Origin: Flavobacterium sp. ASV13
GTDB taxonomy: Bacteria > Bacteroidota > Bacteroidia > Flavobacteriales > Flavobacteriaceae
Assembly (NCBI RefSeq): GCF_000745775.1
Contig: NZ_JQJY01000001.1
Coordinates: forward strand, 1 to 64,000
Direction: 5' to 3'
Length of the DNA stretch: 64,000 nucleotides
The translations under genes and the position numbers were made by a program. Position 1 is the stretch's first letter. Each line of letters opens with the position of its first letter. Of the stretch, positions 25,970 through 35,247 are shown piece after piece. Under the pieces are notes generated by a model. That model was not told the DNA's origin. It did not search any database and was given only the letters and a program-made list of their open reading frames with translations.

Positions 25970-28327
25970 ATGAAAAAAATCTACTTTTTGCTTCTTACTG
26001 TATTTTTTTTAAATTTTTTGAGCGCACAAGATATTAATTTTCCTGATGCGAGTTTTGAAGCTAAGTTGGTAGCTGCAGATAAGTTTAATAGAACAGCACT
26101 TGACGGTTCTTATAAAGCGATTACGGTTGATGTCAATAATGATGGAAAAATACAAGAAAGCGAAGCATTGCTAGTTGTTCACTTAAGTGTAAGTTATTCT
26201 AATATAACTTCTATAGTTGGAATCGAAAAGTTTATTAACCTTAAAGAGTTAGACTGTGCTGAAAGTAAATTAACTACTCTAGATGTGACAAGTTTAAAAA
26301 ATCTTACTAGTTTACGTTGTAATGGTAACAATTTAACGAGTTTAAATGTAACAGGTTTAAACAATCTTACGGAATTTTTTTGTCACGATAATAAATTGAA
26401 AAGTCTTGATGTGACAGGTTTAACGAAACTTAATATGTTATCCTGCTTTACAAATTTATTAACTTCTTTTGACGCCTCGCCATTAGTTGAATTGTCAAAT
26501 TTAAATTGTTCAACCAATCAGTTAACTTCTTTAAATGTTTCATCTTTAGTTAAACTAAGAACTTTACAATGTGATGAAAATCAATTAACTGCTTTAAATA
26601 TTTCACCATTAGTAAATTTAATAAGTTTAATTTGTAATAATAATAAGTTAGCATCTCTAGATGTATCGCCTTTATTACAGTTGTCTAAGTTAAGTTGCGG
26701 AAATAATAATTTTGAAAGTTTAGACTGTACAAATAATAAATATTTGACAACTCTTTATGCGGATGGTCCCAATCTTAAAAGATTGTTTATTAAAAATGGA
26801 AGTAATGATATGGCTAATGCTGAAATTGAAAATCAAAGAAGAACCTGGACTAGTAATGTAAATTTAGAATATATCTGTGCAGATGAATTTGAAATTGATT
26901 CAATTAAAAAATACTTTGATGAGCTTAATAGAAAAACTGTAATTAATAGTTATTGTTCATTTGTTCCTGGAGGTACTTTTTACACGATAGAGGGCAGTCA
27001 AAGATTAGATAGTAATAAAAATGGCTGTGATGCAAATGACGTTCTAATACCAAATTTAAAATATTCAATTACTAGTACTAAGGCAGTAGGGACTTTAATA
27101 GCTAAAGCTACCGGTAATTATTCAATTCAAGTTCAATCTGGAACTCATACAATATCCCCAGTATTCGAAAATCCGAGTTATTTTAATGCATCACCAACAG
27201 CTGTAAACATAACTTTTCCACTACTGAATAGTCCCTTTAAGCAAAATTTTTGTATCACACCTAATGGTGTTCATCCCGATTTAGAAATCACCTTAATTCC
27301 GCTTGAAGTTGCAAGACCTGGTTTTGATATCAAATTTAAATTGGTCTATAAAAACAAAGGAAATACGCTCCAATCGGGTACGGTAAATGTGGTATTTGAT
27401 GATGCAATATTAGATTTAGTTTTGTCTAATCCAGTAGTATCAACTCAAAGTAGTAATAATTTGTCTTGGAATTTCAGCAACTTGCAGCCTTTAGAAACTC
27501 GTGAAATCAACTTTGTTTTGAATTTAAATGGCCCAACAGAAATTCCAGCTGTAAATAATGGTGTTATTTTAAAATTTACTACTACAATTGCTTCCCAAGT
27601 TACAGATGAAACTCCAATAGACAATACATTCGTATTAAATCAAGCCGTTGTTAATTCTTATGATCCAAATGATAAAACCTGTTTAGAAGGTGAAGTAATA
27701 ACGCCAAATTTAATAGGTGAGTATGTGCATTATATGATTCGTTTTGAAAATACAGGAACTTATTCGGCGCAAAATATTGTGGTAAAAGATATGATTGACT
27801 TATCTAAGTTTGATATTTCGACTTTAATTCCAACAAGTTCCAGCCATCCTTTTGTAACTAAAATTTCAGAGACAAACAAAGTAGAATTCATTTTTGAAAA
27901 CATCAAACTTCCATTTGACGATGCGAATAATGATGGATATGTAGCGTTCAAAATTAAAACAAAATCAAATCTAACCGTAGGAGATTCTTTTACAAATGAT
28001 GCAAATATTTATTTCGATTATAATTATCCAATTTTAACGAATAAAGCTATTTCTACATTTAAAACATTAGGAACACAAGATTTTGAATTTTCGAATTATT
28101 TTGTGGTGTATCCGAACCCGGTAAAGGACGTTTTGAATATTAGTACTAAACAATCTATAGAAATTCAGTCGTTAGAAGTTTATGATATTCTTGGTCAAAT
28201 TATAATTGCAGTTCCTAACGCAAAATCAGTTTCTAACATTGATGTTTCAAAACTGAAAGCTGGTAATTATTTTATAAAAGTAAAATTAGATAAAGGGACT
28301 TCAAGCATGAAATTTATTAAGAAATAA
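25970..28327 (+). CDS. T9SS-secreted leucine-rich-repeat protein
   Basis: The 785-aa protein has a signal peptide (MKKIYFLLLTVFFLNFLSAQ), an EF-hand-like DVNNDGKIQESEAL near residue 50, about nine leucine-rich repeats of the form LTSLDVTGLxNLxxLxCxxN (residues 75-270), a DSNKNGCDANDVLIPNLKY domain, beta-rich DUF7619-like domains (SYDPNDKTCLEG and IYFDYNYPILTN, residues 565-700) and a type A T9SS sorting domain at the C-terminus (VYPNPVKDVLNIST ... GNYFIKVKLD, about 710-785). It should be exported across the outer membrane by the T9SS whose PorQ is encoded at 19615. LRRs suggest binding of a partner, which cannot be named. Confidence 0.9.
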   Translation: MKKIYFLLLTVFFLNFLSAQDINFPDASFEAKLVAADKFNRTALDGSYKAITVDVNNDGKIQESEALLVVHLSVSYSNITSIVGIEKFINLKELDCAESKLTTLDVTSLKNLTSLRCNGNNLTSLNVTGLNNLTEFFCHDNKLKSLDVTGLTKLNMLSCFTNLLTSFDASPLVELSNLNCSTNQLTSLNVSSLVKLRTLQCDENQLTALNISPLVNLISLICNNNKLASLDVSPLLQLSKLSCGNNNFESLDCTNNKYLTTLYADGPNLKRLFIKNGSNDMANAEIENQRRTWTSNVNLEYICADEFEIDSIKKYFDELNRKTVINSYCSFVPGGTFYTIEGSQRLDSNKNGCDANDVLIPNLKYSITSTKAVGTLIAKATGNYSIQVQSGTHTISPVFENPSYFNASPTAVNITFPLLNSPFKQNFCITPNGVHPDLEITLIPLEVARPGFDIKFKLVYKNKGNTLQSGTVNVVFDDAILDLVLSNPVVSTQSSNNLSWNFSNLQPLETREINFVLNLNGPTEIPAVNNGVILKFTTTIASQVTDETPIDNTFVLNQAVVNSYDPNDKTCLEGEVITPNLIGEYVHYMIRFENTGTYSAQNIVVKDMIDLSKFDISTLIPTSSSHPFVTKISETNKVEFIFENIKLPFDDANNDGYVAFKIKTKSNLTVGDSFTNDANIYFDYNYPILTNKAISTFKTLGTQDFEFSNYFVVYPNPVKDVLNISTKQSIEIQSLEVYDILGQIIIAVPNAKSVSNIDVSKLKAGNYFIKVKLDKGTSSMKFIKK

Positions 28328-28345
28328 AAAAGAAGTTTTCGTCTA

Positions 28346-28380
28346 AACAAAAAGTCCCACGCAATGTGGGACTTTTTGTT
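28346..28380. terminator. Bidirectional terminator between convergent genes
   Basis: AACAAAAAGTCCCAC and GTGGGACTTTTTGTT form a perfect 15-bp stem with a GCAAT loop, A-rich on one side and T-rich on the other, ending both the LRR gene and the ExbD-like gene. Confidence 0.92.
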
Positions 28381-28395
28381 TTTATAACATTATAA

Positions 28396-28932
28396 TTATT
28401 TAACTGCTAGTAATTTTGTTTCTTCCGGAGAAAAATCATTTACAATTGCATAAGTATCTATTTTTGCAATGGCCATTTCATCCAGAATATCTACCAGATT
28501 TTTAAAATTGGATTTTTTGCTTGGTTTTATAATTACAATTGCACCATTTTTTGGCTTTCCAAGTGCAGTTGAGTATTTTATAATTTTACTATTTTTTTCA
28601 AATAATTCTTTACGAATTCCGTTTTTGCTATAATCTAATTTTTTAGGATTTTCCCTTGGTATAGCTAAAAGACCTGAGTACGTAATTATTTTATTATTTT
28701 CATCTAATAAAATTGTAATAATACGATTTGAATCTCCACCACAACGAATAACGCAGGTAAATTCTTTGTCAGAATATCTATCTGGCAAACTCAAACCCAT
28801 AGATTTCGGTTTCGATAATTCCCCAACAACCATAAAAAATATAATCAGCAAAAAAGAAACGCTGACCATTGCTGTTAAATCAACTCGTAAACTTAACTTT
28901 TTGCTTCTGACTTTTTGTGGTAGATTTTTCAT
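28396..28932 (-). CDS. ExbD/TolR-like protein without an ExbB partner
   Basis: A 178-aa protein with a short cytoplasmic leader, one membrane helix (about residues 18-38, DLTAMVSVSFLLIIFFMVV) with an aspartate at its start, the conserved D of ExbD/TolR channels, followed by a periplasmic domain with LSLPDRYSD. ExbD pairs with ExbB to turn proton flow into force for TonB systems, but no ExbB/TolQ homologue is adjacent. The length and the C-terminal EMAIAKIDTYAIVNDFSPEE fit ExbD. It may work with an ExbB encoded elsewhere. Confidence 0.8.
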   Translation of the reverse strand: MKNLPQKVRSKKLSLRVDLTAMVSVSFLLIIFFMVVGELSKPKSMGLSLPDRYSDKEFTCVIRCGGDSNRIITILLDENNKIITYSGLLAIPRENPKKLDYSKNGIRKELFEKNSKIIKYSTALGKPKNGAIVIIKPSKKSNFKNLVDILDEMAIAKIDTYAIVNDFSPEETKLLAVK

Positions 28933-29013
28933 AGGAATACGATTTTATATTAAAGTTAATGAAAATTTTATTCAGAAAATAAATCTAGTTTAAATCAAAA
29001 TATTTTTTCAGGC

Positions 29014-30048
29014 TTATTTGTAAGAAATAATAGCAGATGTTGCATTTGATTCTAACTTAACTTTTTTACCGAAAATCAACGCATGATTGTTTCTGATGTG
29101 TCCTGCCGGAAAATCGAAAATTACTGGATAATCATATTCTTTTACAGCATTTAGAATGATTTCACGATGTGTTCCGCCAAACAAAATATTTTCTTCTGTT
29201 TTATAATCAAAATCGCCAACGATAATTCCCTTTAAATCTTTCAAGAAGCCATTTCTTTTCAGCGTATACATCATTCTGTCTACTCGGTATAAATCTTCAC
29301 CAACATCTTCAATAAATAAAATTTTGCCTTTTGGGTCAATGTCAGAATTACTACCTAACATCGACATAATAATCGAAAGATTTCCGCCTATAAGAACACC
29401 TTTACTTGTGCCTAATTTATTGAGTGGATTAGTAGTTACCTCATAACTTAAATCCTCACCAAATAAAGATTTATAAAGTGTTTCTTTGGCTTCAGGGGTA
29501 GCTCGTCTCATTCCGCCGGGCATTGTAGCGTGGATAGATGCAAATCCCAATCTATGAACTTGTTCGTGAAGAGTAGTAATATCTGAATAACCAATAATCC
29601 ATTTTGGGTTTTTCTTAAAAGCAGAAAAGTTCAATTGATCAACAATTCTAACAGTTCCATAGCCTCCTCTGGAGCACCAGATCGCCTTAATGTTTTTATT
29701 ATCTAAAGCTTCTTGCATATCATTTTGTCTTTCAAGGTCTGTTCCAGCAAAATGGTTGTGCCTTTTGAAAAGATTTTCGCCTAATTTAATATTAAGCCCC
29801 CAACTTTTTGCAAGCTCGATTCCCTGATCAATTTCTGTTGAGTCGGTTAGAAAACCCGCTGGAGCAACGATCATTATTGAATCACCTTTTTTAAGATAAG
29901 GTGGAATTGTATATTGTTTAATTGCTTTATCTGCTTCCGAAAGATAATTTTCTTGGTAATTCATTTTATAAGCCGGGGATTTACATTGAATAAAAGTGAG
30001 TAAAATTAAAATAGAAAAAATCGTTTTTGTGTGGTTATTAATTATCAT
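29014..30048 (-). CDS. S66 family LD-carboxypeptidase-like lipoprotein
   Basis: The 344-aa protein has a signal segment with FIQC22, a possible lipobox, then the S66 fold: VAPAGFLTD near residue 61, GGYGTVRIVDQ, and the serine motif WIIGYSDITTLH with S155, followed by HATMPGG and the later glutamate/histidine pair in FDFPAGHIRNNHAL. S66 enzymes (LdcA) cut the D-Ala from tetrapeptides during peptidoglycan recycling; this one is probably periplasmic, unlike the cytosolic LdcA. It is a single gene. Confidence 0.87.
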   Translation of the reverse strand: MIINNHTKTIFSILILLTFIQCKSPAYKMNYQENYLSEADKAIKQYTIPPYLKKGDSIMIVAPAGFLTDSTEIDQGIELAKSWGLNIKLGENLFKRHNHFAGTDLERQNDMQEALDNKNIKAIWCSRGGYGTVRIVDQLNFSAFKKNPKWIIGYSDITTLHEQVHRLGFASIHATMPGGMRRATPEAKETLYKSLFGEDLSYEVTTNPLNKLGTSKGVLIGGNLSIIMSMLGSNSDIDPKGKILFIEDVGEDLYRVDRMMYTLKRNGFLKDLKGIIVGDFDYKTEENILFGGTHREIILNAVKEYDYPVIFDFPAGHIRNNHALIFGKKVKLESNATSAIISYK

Positions 30049-30315
30049 TTTGAGGTTAAATTATGGAATGTTTTTAGCTTTAGTTTCTTGTTTTTTTAAG
30101 TAGATTTTTTATAATAAATATGTTTTGAATTTAATAATAAAAAGATGTGAAATCTATCACAGCTTAAAAATAATCAAAAATAATTGTAATTATTAATTAC
30201 TTGTTTTACAGTGTATTTTGAGAATATTTCAGTGTTTTTTGAAATTATTTTAATTTTTGTTAAAACCAAAACCAATATTCCAGCGTAAATGAGCTTATAA
30301 CTTAAAATATTAATT

Positions 30316-30585
30316 ATGAAAACTAGAAAATTTTTAGCGACAGCAATTTTAGCTTTAACATTCGGATTTGCATCATTTGCTCAAAAAACGGTAATGGTGG
30401 GCGGTGCAGCAATGTATCCGAGTAAAAATATTATTGAAAATGCAGTAAATTCAAAAGATCACACTACGTTAGTAGCCGCTGTAAAAGCTGCTGATTTAGT
30501 AGAAACATTACAAGGCAAAGGACCGTTTACTGTTTTTGCTCCAACAAATGCAGCATTAGTCAAATTATTTTGTATGGGGGTGTGA
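30316..30585 (+). pseudogene. Truncated fasciclin-domain (FAS1) gene
   Basis: The 89-aa open frame has a complete signal peptide ([22 protein letters not shown]) and then a FAS1 start: [42 protein letters not shown], the H1 motif. Homology stops at ...AALVKLF, and CMGV and a stop follow. A full secreted FAS1 protein is about 190 residues, so more than half the domain is lost. The sequence after the break is unrelated. A promoter and start are present, so a short product might still be made. Confidence 0.85.
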
Positions 30586-30661
30586 TTAATGATCAGATAA
30601 CGCTTATGGTGTCAAAGAGATTTAAAGCGTTTCAAATATTTTAAGTTATAAATAGATACAT

Positions 30662-30849
30662 AAAAAGCCAGAAATACACCAATTTTTAACTTCTTTAGAA
30701 TAACAAGCAATAGATTTACTTAAGCAAATGATTGCAATGAAATAGTGCTTCCTTGTTTACTGCTTTACTATTTTTGTATCTCTTATGCACCTAGTATGAT
30801 CCGTATTTGATGTAAGGCTTGAATGTTATTATCTGGGAGTGTAATTAAC
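30662..30849. repeat. Repeat element copy A
   Basis: Closely similar over about 185 bases to copy B at 52568-52752: shared blocks include AATTTTTAA, TAGAATAACAAGCAATAGAT, GCAAATGATTGC, GATGAAATAGT or AATGAAATAGT, TTTACTATTT and ATTTGATGTA. A partial relative, copy C, is at 49900-50199. It contains no ORF and no transposase. Confidence 0.75.
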
Positions 30850-31250
30850 AATATTCTATTGAAGGAAAATTTTTGAGATGCAAATAAAAAAATAGAAAAG
30901 AAGTAATGTATTATTGTATTGTTTTTTTAGCATACAAAGGTCTTATGCTTCTGTGTCCATTTTTAGGTATGAACTCCAAATTGGACATGTGAGCAAGATT
31001 TGACAAATGTGGAGTTATTGGCTTTTTATGCATATGAAAAATTGATTATAATGAATCCAAGGCTAAAAAAGCATACAAAGGCGACTTACAATTTTTAATA
31101 GTTCTGCAAGTGCGAATTTCATAATTATTTTTATTTAATATAATTAGAAAATAAATTTAGTGCATAAATTAAGTATAAAAAAATAGTTTTGATTTATATT
31201 ATTGTTATTCATTATTTTACTTGTAAAATAAAAGGTTAGAAGAACATATG

Positions 31251-31295
31251 AAAAGGTATTTGGCACAAAACATTTGTTGTTGCTGGATACCTTTT
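31251..31295. terminator. Possible terminator beside the LacI gene
   Basis: AAAAGGTAT (31251-31259) pairs with ATACCTTTT (31287-31295), with T runs on the plus strand. It lies about 25 bases after the stop of the minus-strand LacI gene. Confidence 0.45.
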
Positions 31296-31319
31296 TTGAT
31301 TAGTTTGCTAAATAAAAGT

Positions 31320-32354
31320 TTAAGAATTTATTCTAACTGTAGATTCTCGTTCAATGATTCTTGTTGGAAGTTCAATAAGCTGGTGTGTTATTGGCTTAAG
31401 ATCTTTTATATCTGCAATTTCATCAATAAGAATGGAAACTGCCGTTTGCCCCATTTCAAATCCAGGCTGATCAATTGTGGTCAATTTAGGGGAAATAACC
31501 GTACTCATAAACCAATTACTGAATCCAAAAACGGCAACTTGTTCAGGAGTTTTTATTCCGGCTTCATTAAAATATTTTATAATCCCGATGGCGACTAAAT
31601 CTGTAATCGCAAAAATCGCATCAATATCCGGATTCTCGCTCATTACTTTTTGCGCATTTTCGTAACCATCTTCAAAATCAGTATTGTTGTCGCAAACATA
31701 AACCAGTTTCGAATCGTACTCAATTCCGTGAGCTTCGAGTGCTCTTTTATAACCTAAAAAACGATCGATAGAATTTTGCGGAACATAAGAACCTCTAAAA
31801 TGCGCGATTTTTTTATATCCTTTATTAATAAGATACGTCACAGCATCATAAGCTGCTTTTGCATCATTAATAACAACTTTGGAACAATCAACTCTTTTGG
31901 CAATTTTATCAAAAAGAACAACAGGAGTATTTTTTCGAATCACTTCATTAATATGACTGAAATCATCAGTTTCATTTGAGAGAGACATTAAAACTCCGTC
32001 AACTCGTTTTTGAATTAAAAGAGCAAGTTGTTTTTTCTCGAGTTCGTACTTTTCATTTGATTGTAATATAATGACCAAATAACCTCTTTTTTCGGCTTCT
32101 TCAAGAATACCATTTAATACGCTCGAAAAAAAATGATGTACCGTAGCCGGAATAATGACGCCAATTGTTTTGGTTTCATTAGTTCGAAGGTTTACCGCAA
32201 CAGAATTGGGCATGTAGTTCATCGTTTCGGCCATTTCGATAACTCTGGCTCGAGTAGACTTACTAATATCTGTATACCCTTTTAAGGCTTTTGAGACTGT
32301 GGTAACCGAAATTCCCAAGGCTGAGGCTATATCTATTAATTTTGTGTCATTCAT
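31320..32354 (-). CDS. LacI-family transcriptional regulator
   Basis: The 344-aa protein has an N-terminal helix-turn-helix and hinge (KLIDIASALGISVTTVSKAL and later YMPNSVAVNLRT) and a periplasmic-binding-like sensor domain (TIGVIIPATVHHFFSSVLNG, FGFSNWFMSTVISPKLTTID). The helix-turn-helix ends before residue 55, as in LacI/CcpA. It is divergent from the TonB receptor-MFS-trehalase operon. Two near-identical palindromes in the shared upstream region are its likely operators, and a third related site precedes the GH31 gene at 7.7 kb. The ligand is probably trehalose or a breakdown product, which is inference. Confidence 0.92.
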   Translation of the reverse strand: MNDTKLIDIASALGISVTTVSKALKGYTDISKSTRARVIEMAETMNYMPNSVAVNLRTNETKTIGVIIPATVHHFFSSVLNGILEEAEKRGYLVIILQSNEKYELEKKQLALLIQKRVDGVLMSLSNETDDFSHINEVIRKNTPVVLFDKIAKRVDCSKVVINDAKAAYDAVTYLINKGYKKIAHFRGSYVPQNSIDRFLGYKRALEAHGIEYDSKLVYVCDNNTDFEDGYENAQKVMSENPDIDAIFAITDLVAIGIIKYFNEAGIKTPEQVAVFGFSNWFMSTVISPKLTTIDQPGFEMGQTAVSILIDEIADIKDLKPITHQLIELPTRIIERESTVRINS

Positions 32355-32400
32355 GAAATAAAAGTACTAAAAATAAACTGCATGAATAAAATTTTAAGTT

Positions 32401-32437
32401 CCGAAAACGTTTTAGGTCTTTTCGAAAACGTTTTCGA
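32401..32437. promoter_or_regulatory. Paired LacI-family operators
   Basis: CCGAAAACGTTTTAGG (32401-32416) and TCGAAAACGTTTTCGA (32422-32437) share the CGAAAACGTTTT core; the second is a perfect 16-base palindrome. Their centres are 21 bp apart, two DNA turns, so two dimers could bind the same face. They lie between the divergent LacI gene and the TonB receptor gene. Confidence 0.8.
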
Positions 32438-32470
32438 TTTTTAATTCCTATATTCCTTATAATTAGTTAT

Positions 32471-32478
32471 TAAGTTTG
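32471..32478 (+). promoter_or_regulatory. Candidate -7 box of the trehalose operon
   Basis: TAAGTTTG matches TAnnTTTG; the start codon of the TonB receptor is 41 bases further on, and the operators end 33 bases upstream. No -33 TTG box is apparent. Confidence 0.55.
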
Positions 32479-32518
32479 ACAGTGATAACCATAATAACTA
32501 ACTAACCGAACAAAAAAA

Positions 32519-35158
32519 ATGAAAAAGCTACACCAGTATTTAGGTACATTACTTTTAATGTTTTGCCTGTTTTTTTTACCAAATAATATATTTGCCCAAA
32601 ATAAAGGCACCATATCAGGAAAAGTATTAGACGACAGCGGAGTAACAGTTCCGGGAGCAAATGTGACTCTTAAGGAAACAGGAAAAAGTACGATTACAGA
32701 TGAAAACGGAGGATATTCATTCTCTAATATCGATGCAGGAACTTATACTATTATTGCAACAAATGTGGGGTACAAAACTTTCGAAAAGCAAATTGCAATA
32801 AAAGAAGACGAATCTCTAGAGGTGAATTTACTTCTTGAAGGAGAATCACAAAGTCTAAAAGAAGTTGTGGTTACAGGATCATCATCGCCAAGATCTAAAT
32901 TGGAATCCAGCGTTGCAATTACAACAATGGGCTCAAAAGCTATCGAAGACAGAGCACCATCGAGCACAGCGGCTTTGCTTCAAACCATTCCGGGATTTGT
33001 GGTAGAAGCATCTGGAGGAGAAATAGGAAATAACCTTTTTGCAAGAGGAATTCCATCAGCTGGAGCGTATGAATATGTACAAATTCAAGAAGATGGATTG
33101 CCGGTTTTTGAAGATGGTGCTTTGCAATTTGCCAACGCCGATACTTTTTACAGATTAGACGAAACAGTAAGTAAAATGGAAGCTGTTCGTGGAGGTTCGG
33201 CATCAATTTTCGCGAATAATGCTCCGGGTGGAATCATCAATTTCATCTCTAAAACAGGTCAGAATGAATTTATGGGAAGAGCAAAATTCACGACATCAGA
33301 TTATGGAATGTTCAGAACAGATCTTAATTTATCAGGCGCTTTGATTAAAGATAAATTGTTTTTTAATGTTGGAGGTTTCTACAGAGCCGATAATGGTGTG
33401 AGAAATACAGGTTTTACAGCAAATAAAGGCGGACAAATAAAAGGAAACATCACTTATAAATTTGATGACAACGATTATTTAAGAGTTAATTTCAAACACC
33501 TTGACGACAGAAATACATTCTATTTGCCAATTCCTTTAAAAAGTAATAACGGAAAAATTGAAGGAATTCCGGGATTTAATCCAAATTATGGAACGTTGAC
33601 TTCAGTAAATTTCAGCCACTTAAATGTGCCTCAATATGGCGGAGGAACTTTTAGTGCAGATTTAGAAGATGGTTCTCATCCGGTTATCAACTCAATTGGA
33701 GCTGAATTCAAAAAGAAAATATCTGAGAAAGTAACGTTCAAAAATGCATTTAAACAAACCAATATTGATTTAAATTACAATGCAATTTTCCCTAACGGAG
33801 GTCCTTGGACACAAAGCGCTTATGCAACAGATGTTCAAAATACAACGGCAAGCAATTTAACCTATTCTTATGTAGACAACGGTCAAACTCTTGATCCAAA
33901 TGCTTTAATTATGAGAGCAGATCTTTGGCATATCGACAAAAAGATGAACAATTTTGCTAATAATTTCTCTTTCAATTTTGACTTAGATCCTGTAAAATTA
34001 ACAGCTGGTTATTACTATTCAAACTGGAAATCAAACCAATATTGGAACTGGAATTCTTATTTAGTAGGCGTTTCAGATAATCCAAGATTGTTAAATGTAA
34101 AAGACAATACAACAGGAGTTGATCACACTTGGAACGGAGTAGAAAGGATTACATGGTTAGAAAGAGACGCTCAAACCAAAGGTCTTTTGAATGATATTTA
34201 TGCTGATGCCGAAATTAAAGCTACAGATAATTTGACCTTCAACGCAGGTTTAAGATACAACAAAGACAAATATTCAGGTTATAGAGACAACGCCAGATTT
34301 TTTGCAGAAAACTTAGGGATTTTAGACAACAATACGGCTGATGATAAAGTTACAACCGTAAAAGGAAATCCTTATACCTATTGGAGATATGATGTAAGCG
34401 AATGGTCTTATACAGCTGCGGGGAATTACAAATTCAATGATAATATGGCTTCGTATGTTCGTTATAGCCACGGTTTTAGATCACCAATCGAAGAATCATT
34501 TTATGATAATGCAGCAGATTTAAGCAAATTAGAAAATACAGAAGTAAATCAGTTTGAGTTAGGTTATAAATATTCTAATTCATTCTTTAATGTGAATGCC
34601 AACTTGTTTCATATGAACTTGAAGAACGTTGCTTTTACTGACATCTTATCTGACGGATCTTCTGAAAACAAATTTGCCGATGTAAACAATATTGGTCTAG
34701 AAGTAGAAACTAATGCGAGATATGAAATCGTAAAACTGAATTTCACTTTTACAGTTCAAAAACCAGAATACAATAATTTTACAGGAACAAATGCTGACGG
34801 TTCGACTTTTGATTTTAACGGAAATACAGCACGAAGAATCCCTAAATTTTTCTGTAATCTAAGACCAGAAGTAGATATCACAAAAGATCTTACGGCTTAC
34901 GTTCAGTTTTCTTATTACGACAAAAAATTCACGAATCAGGATAACAAACAAGTTTTGCCGGCTTATAAAGAAGTTGGAGCAGGTTTGAATTATACCTATA
35001 ATAATCTTCGTTTTGCAGTAGATGCTTCGAATTTATTCAATGAAATTGGTTTAACAGAAGGAGATCCAAGACAAACAACTTCTGCGGCAAGCGATGTGTT
35101 TATGGCAAGACCTATTTTAGGACGCGCGTTTAGATTTTCGGTAGCGATTAATTTCTAA
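32519..35158 (+). CDS. TonB-dependent receptor of the trehalose locus
   Basis: The 879-aa protein has a signal peptide (about residues 1-27), a carboxypeptidase-regulatory-like domain (GTISGKVLDDSGVTVPGAN, residues 30-110), a TonB box/plug region (LKEVVVTGSSSPRSKL and the plug GGEIGNNLFARGIPSAGAYE, with NNAPGGIINFISKTG) and a beta-barrel ending in AFRFSVAINF. Its length and the absence of a SusD gene make it unlike SusC glycan importers. It heads the operon with an MFS transporter and a trehalase, so it probably takes trehalose or a related small sugar across the outer membrane. Expression is likely under the LacI operators just upstream. Confidence 0.9.
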   Translation: MKKLHQYLGTLLLMFCLFFLPNNIFAQNKGTISGKVLDDSGVTVPGANVTLKETGKSTITDENGGYSFSNIDAGTYTIIATNVGYKTFEKQIAIKEDESLEVNLLLEGESQSLKEVVVTGSSSPRSKLESSVAITTMGSKAIEDRAPSSTAALLQTIPGFVVEASGGEIGNNLFARGIPSAGAYEYVQIQEDGLPVFEDGALQFANADTFYRLDETVSKMEAVRGGSASIFANNAPGGIINFISKTGQNEFMGRAKFTTSDYGMFRTDLNLSGALIKDKLFFNVGGFYRADNGVRNTGFTANKGGQIKGNITYKFDDNDYLRVNFKHLDDRNTFYLPIPLKSNNGKIEGIPGFNPNYGTLTSVNFSHLNVPQYGGGTFSADLEDGSHPVINSIGAEFKKKISEKVTFKNAFKQTNIDLNYNAIFPNGGPWTQSAYATDVQNTTASNLTYSYVDNGQTLDPNALIMRADLWHIDKKMNNFANNFSFNFDLDPVKLTAGYYYSNWKSNQYWNWNSYLVGVSDNPRLLNVKDNTTGVDHTWNGVERITWLERDAQTKGLLNDIYADAEIKATDNLTFNAGLRYNKDKYSGYRDNARFFAENLGILDNNTADDKVTTVKGNPYTYWRYDVSEWSYTAAGNYKFNDNMASYVRYSHGFRSPIEESFYDNAADLSKLENTEVNQFELGYKYSNSFFNVNANLFHMNLKNVAFTDILSDGSSENKFADVNNIGLEVETNARYEIVKLNFTFTVQKPEYNNFTGTNADGSTFDFNGNTARRIPKFFCNLRPEVDITKDLTAYVQFSYYDKKFTNQDNKQVLPAYKEVGAGLNYTYNNLRFAVDASNLFNEIGLTEGDPRQTTSAASDVFMARPILGRAFRFSVAINF

Positions 35159-35167
35159 ATTTATACA

Positions 35168-35210
35168 TACGGTATTGTAGAGGCGCACAGTAGTGCGTCT
35201 CCACACCGTA
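35168..35210. repeat. Intergenic cruciform-like palindrome
   Basis: An inner stem GAGGCGCAC / GTGCGTCTC with an AGTA loop and outer arms TACGGT / ACCGTA sit between the TonB receptor and MFS genes. It is GC-rich against the background and resembles the palindromic intergenic elements found repeatedly in flavobacterial genomes. As a hairpin in the operon messenger it could lower expression of the downstream genes. Confidence 0.6.
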
Positions 35211-35247
35211 ATTGCAACGTAGCCGCAAACAAATCACATCTAAAAAA

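Larger units (their letters stand above)
30586..31319. other. Scar region after the truncated fasciclin gene
   Basis: No intact gene was seen. In another frame, 30570-30644 could encode a C-terminal tail [20 protein letters not shown] followed by FQIF and a stop, possibly the end of a lost gene. Next comes repeat element copy A (30662-30849). The rest is AT-rich, with a short open stretch ending in KKHTKATYNF near 31100 that has no start codon, and a hairpin at 31251-31295. Confidence 0.5.

Noticed and set aside
28396..28932. Part of a TonB/ExbBD energy operon
   Set aside because: No ExbB, second ExbD or TonB gene adjacent.
30962..31104. Short open stretch ending KKHTKATYNF
   Set aside because: No start codon, only about 40 codons, no homology recognised; could be a remnant but not supportable as a gene.
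31248..31598. Plus-strand open frame (116 aa) overlapping the LacI gene
   Set aside because: Antisense to the conserved LacI C-terminus, cysteine-rich low-complexity translation, no start signal.
32519..35158. SusC-type glycan importer
   Set aside because: Length under 900 aa, no SusD gene and no polysaccharide lyase or hydrolase set nearby.
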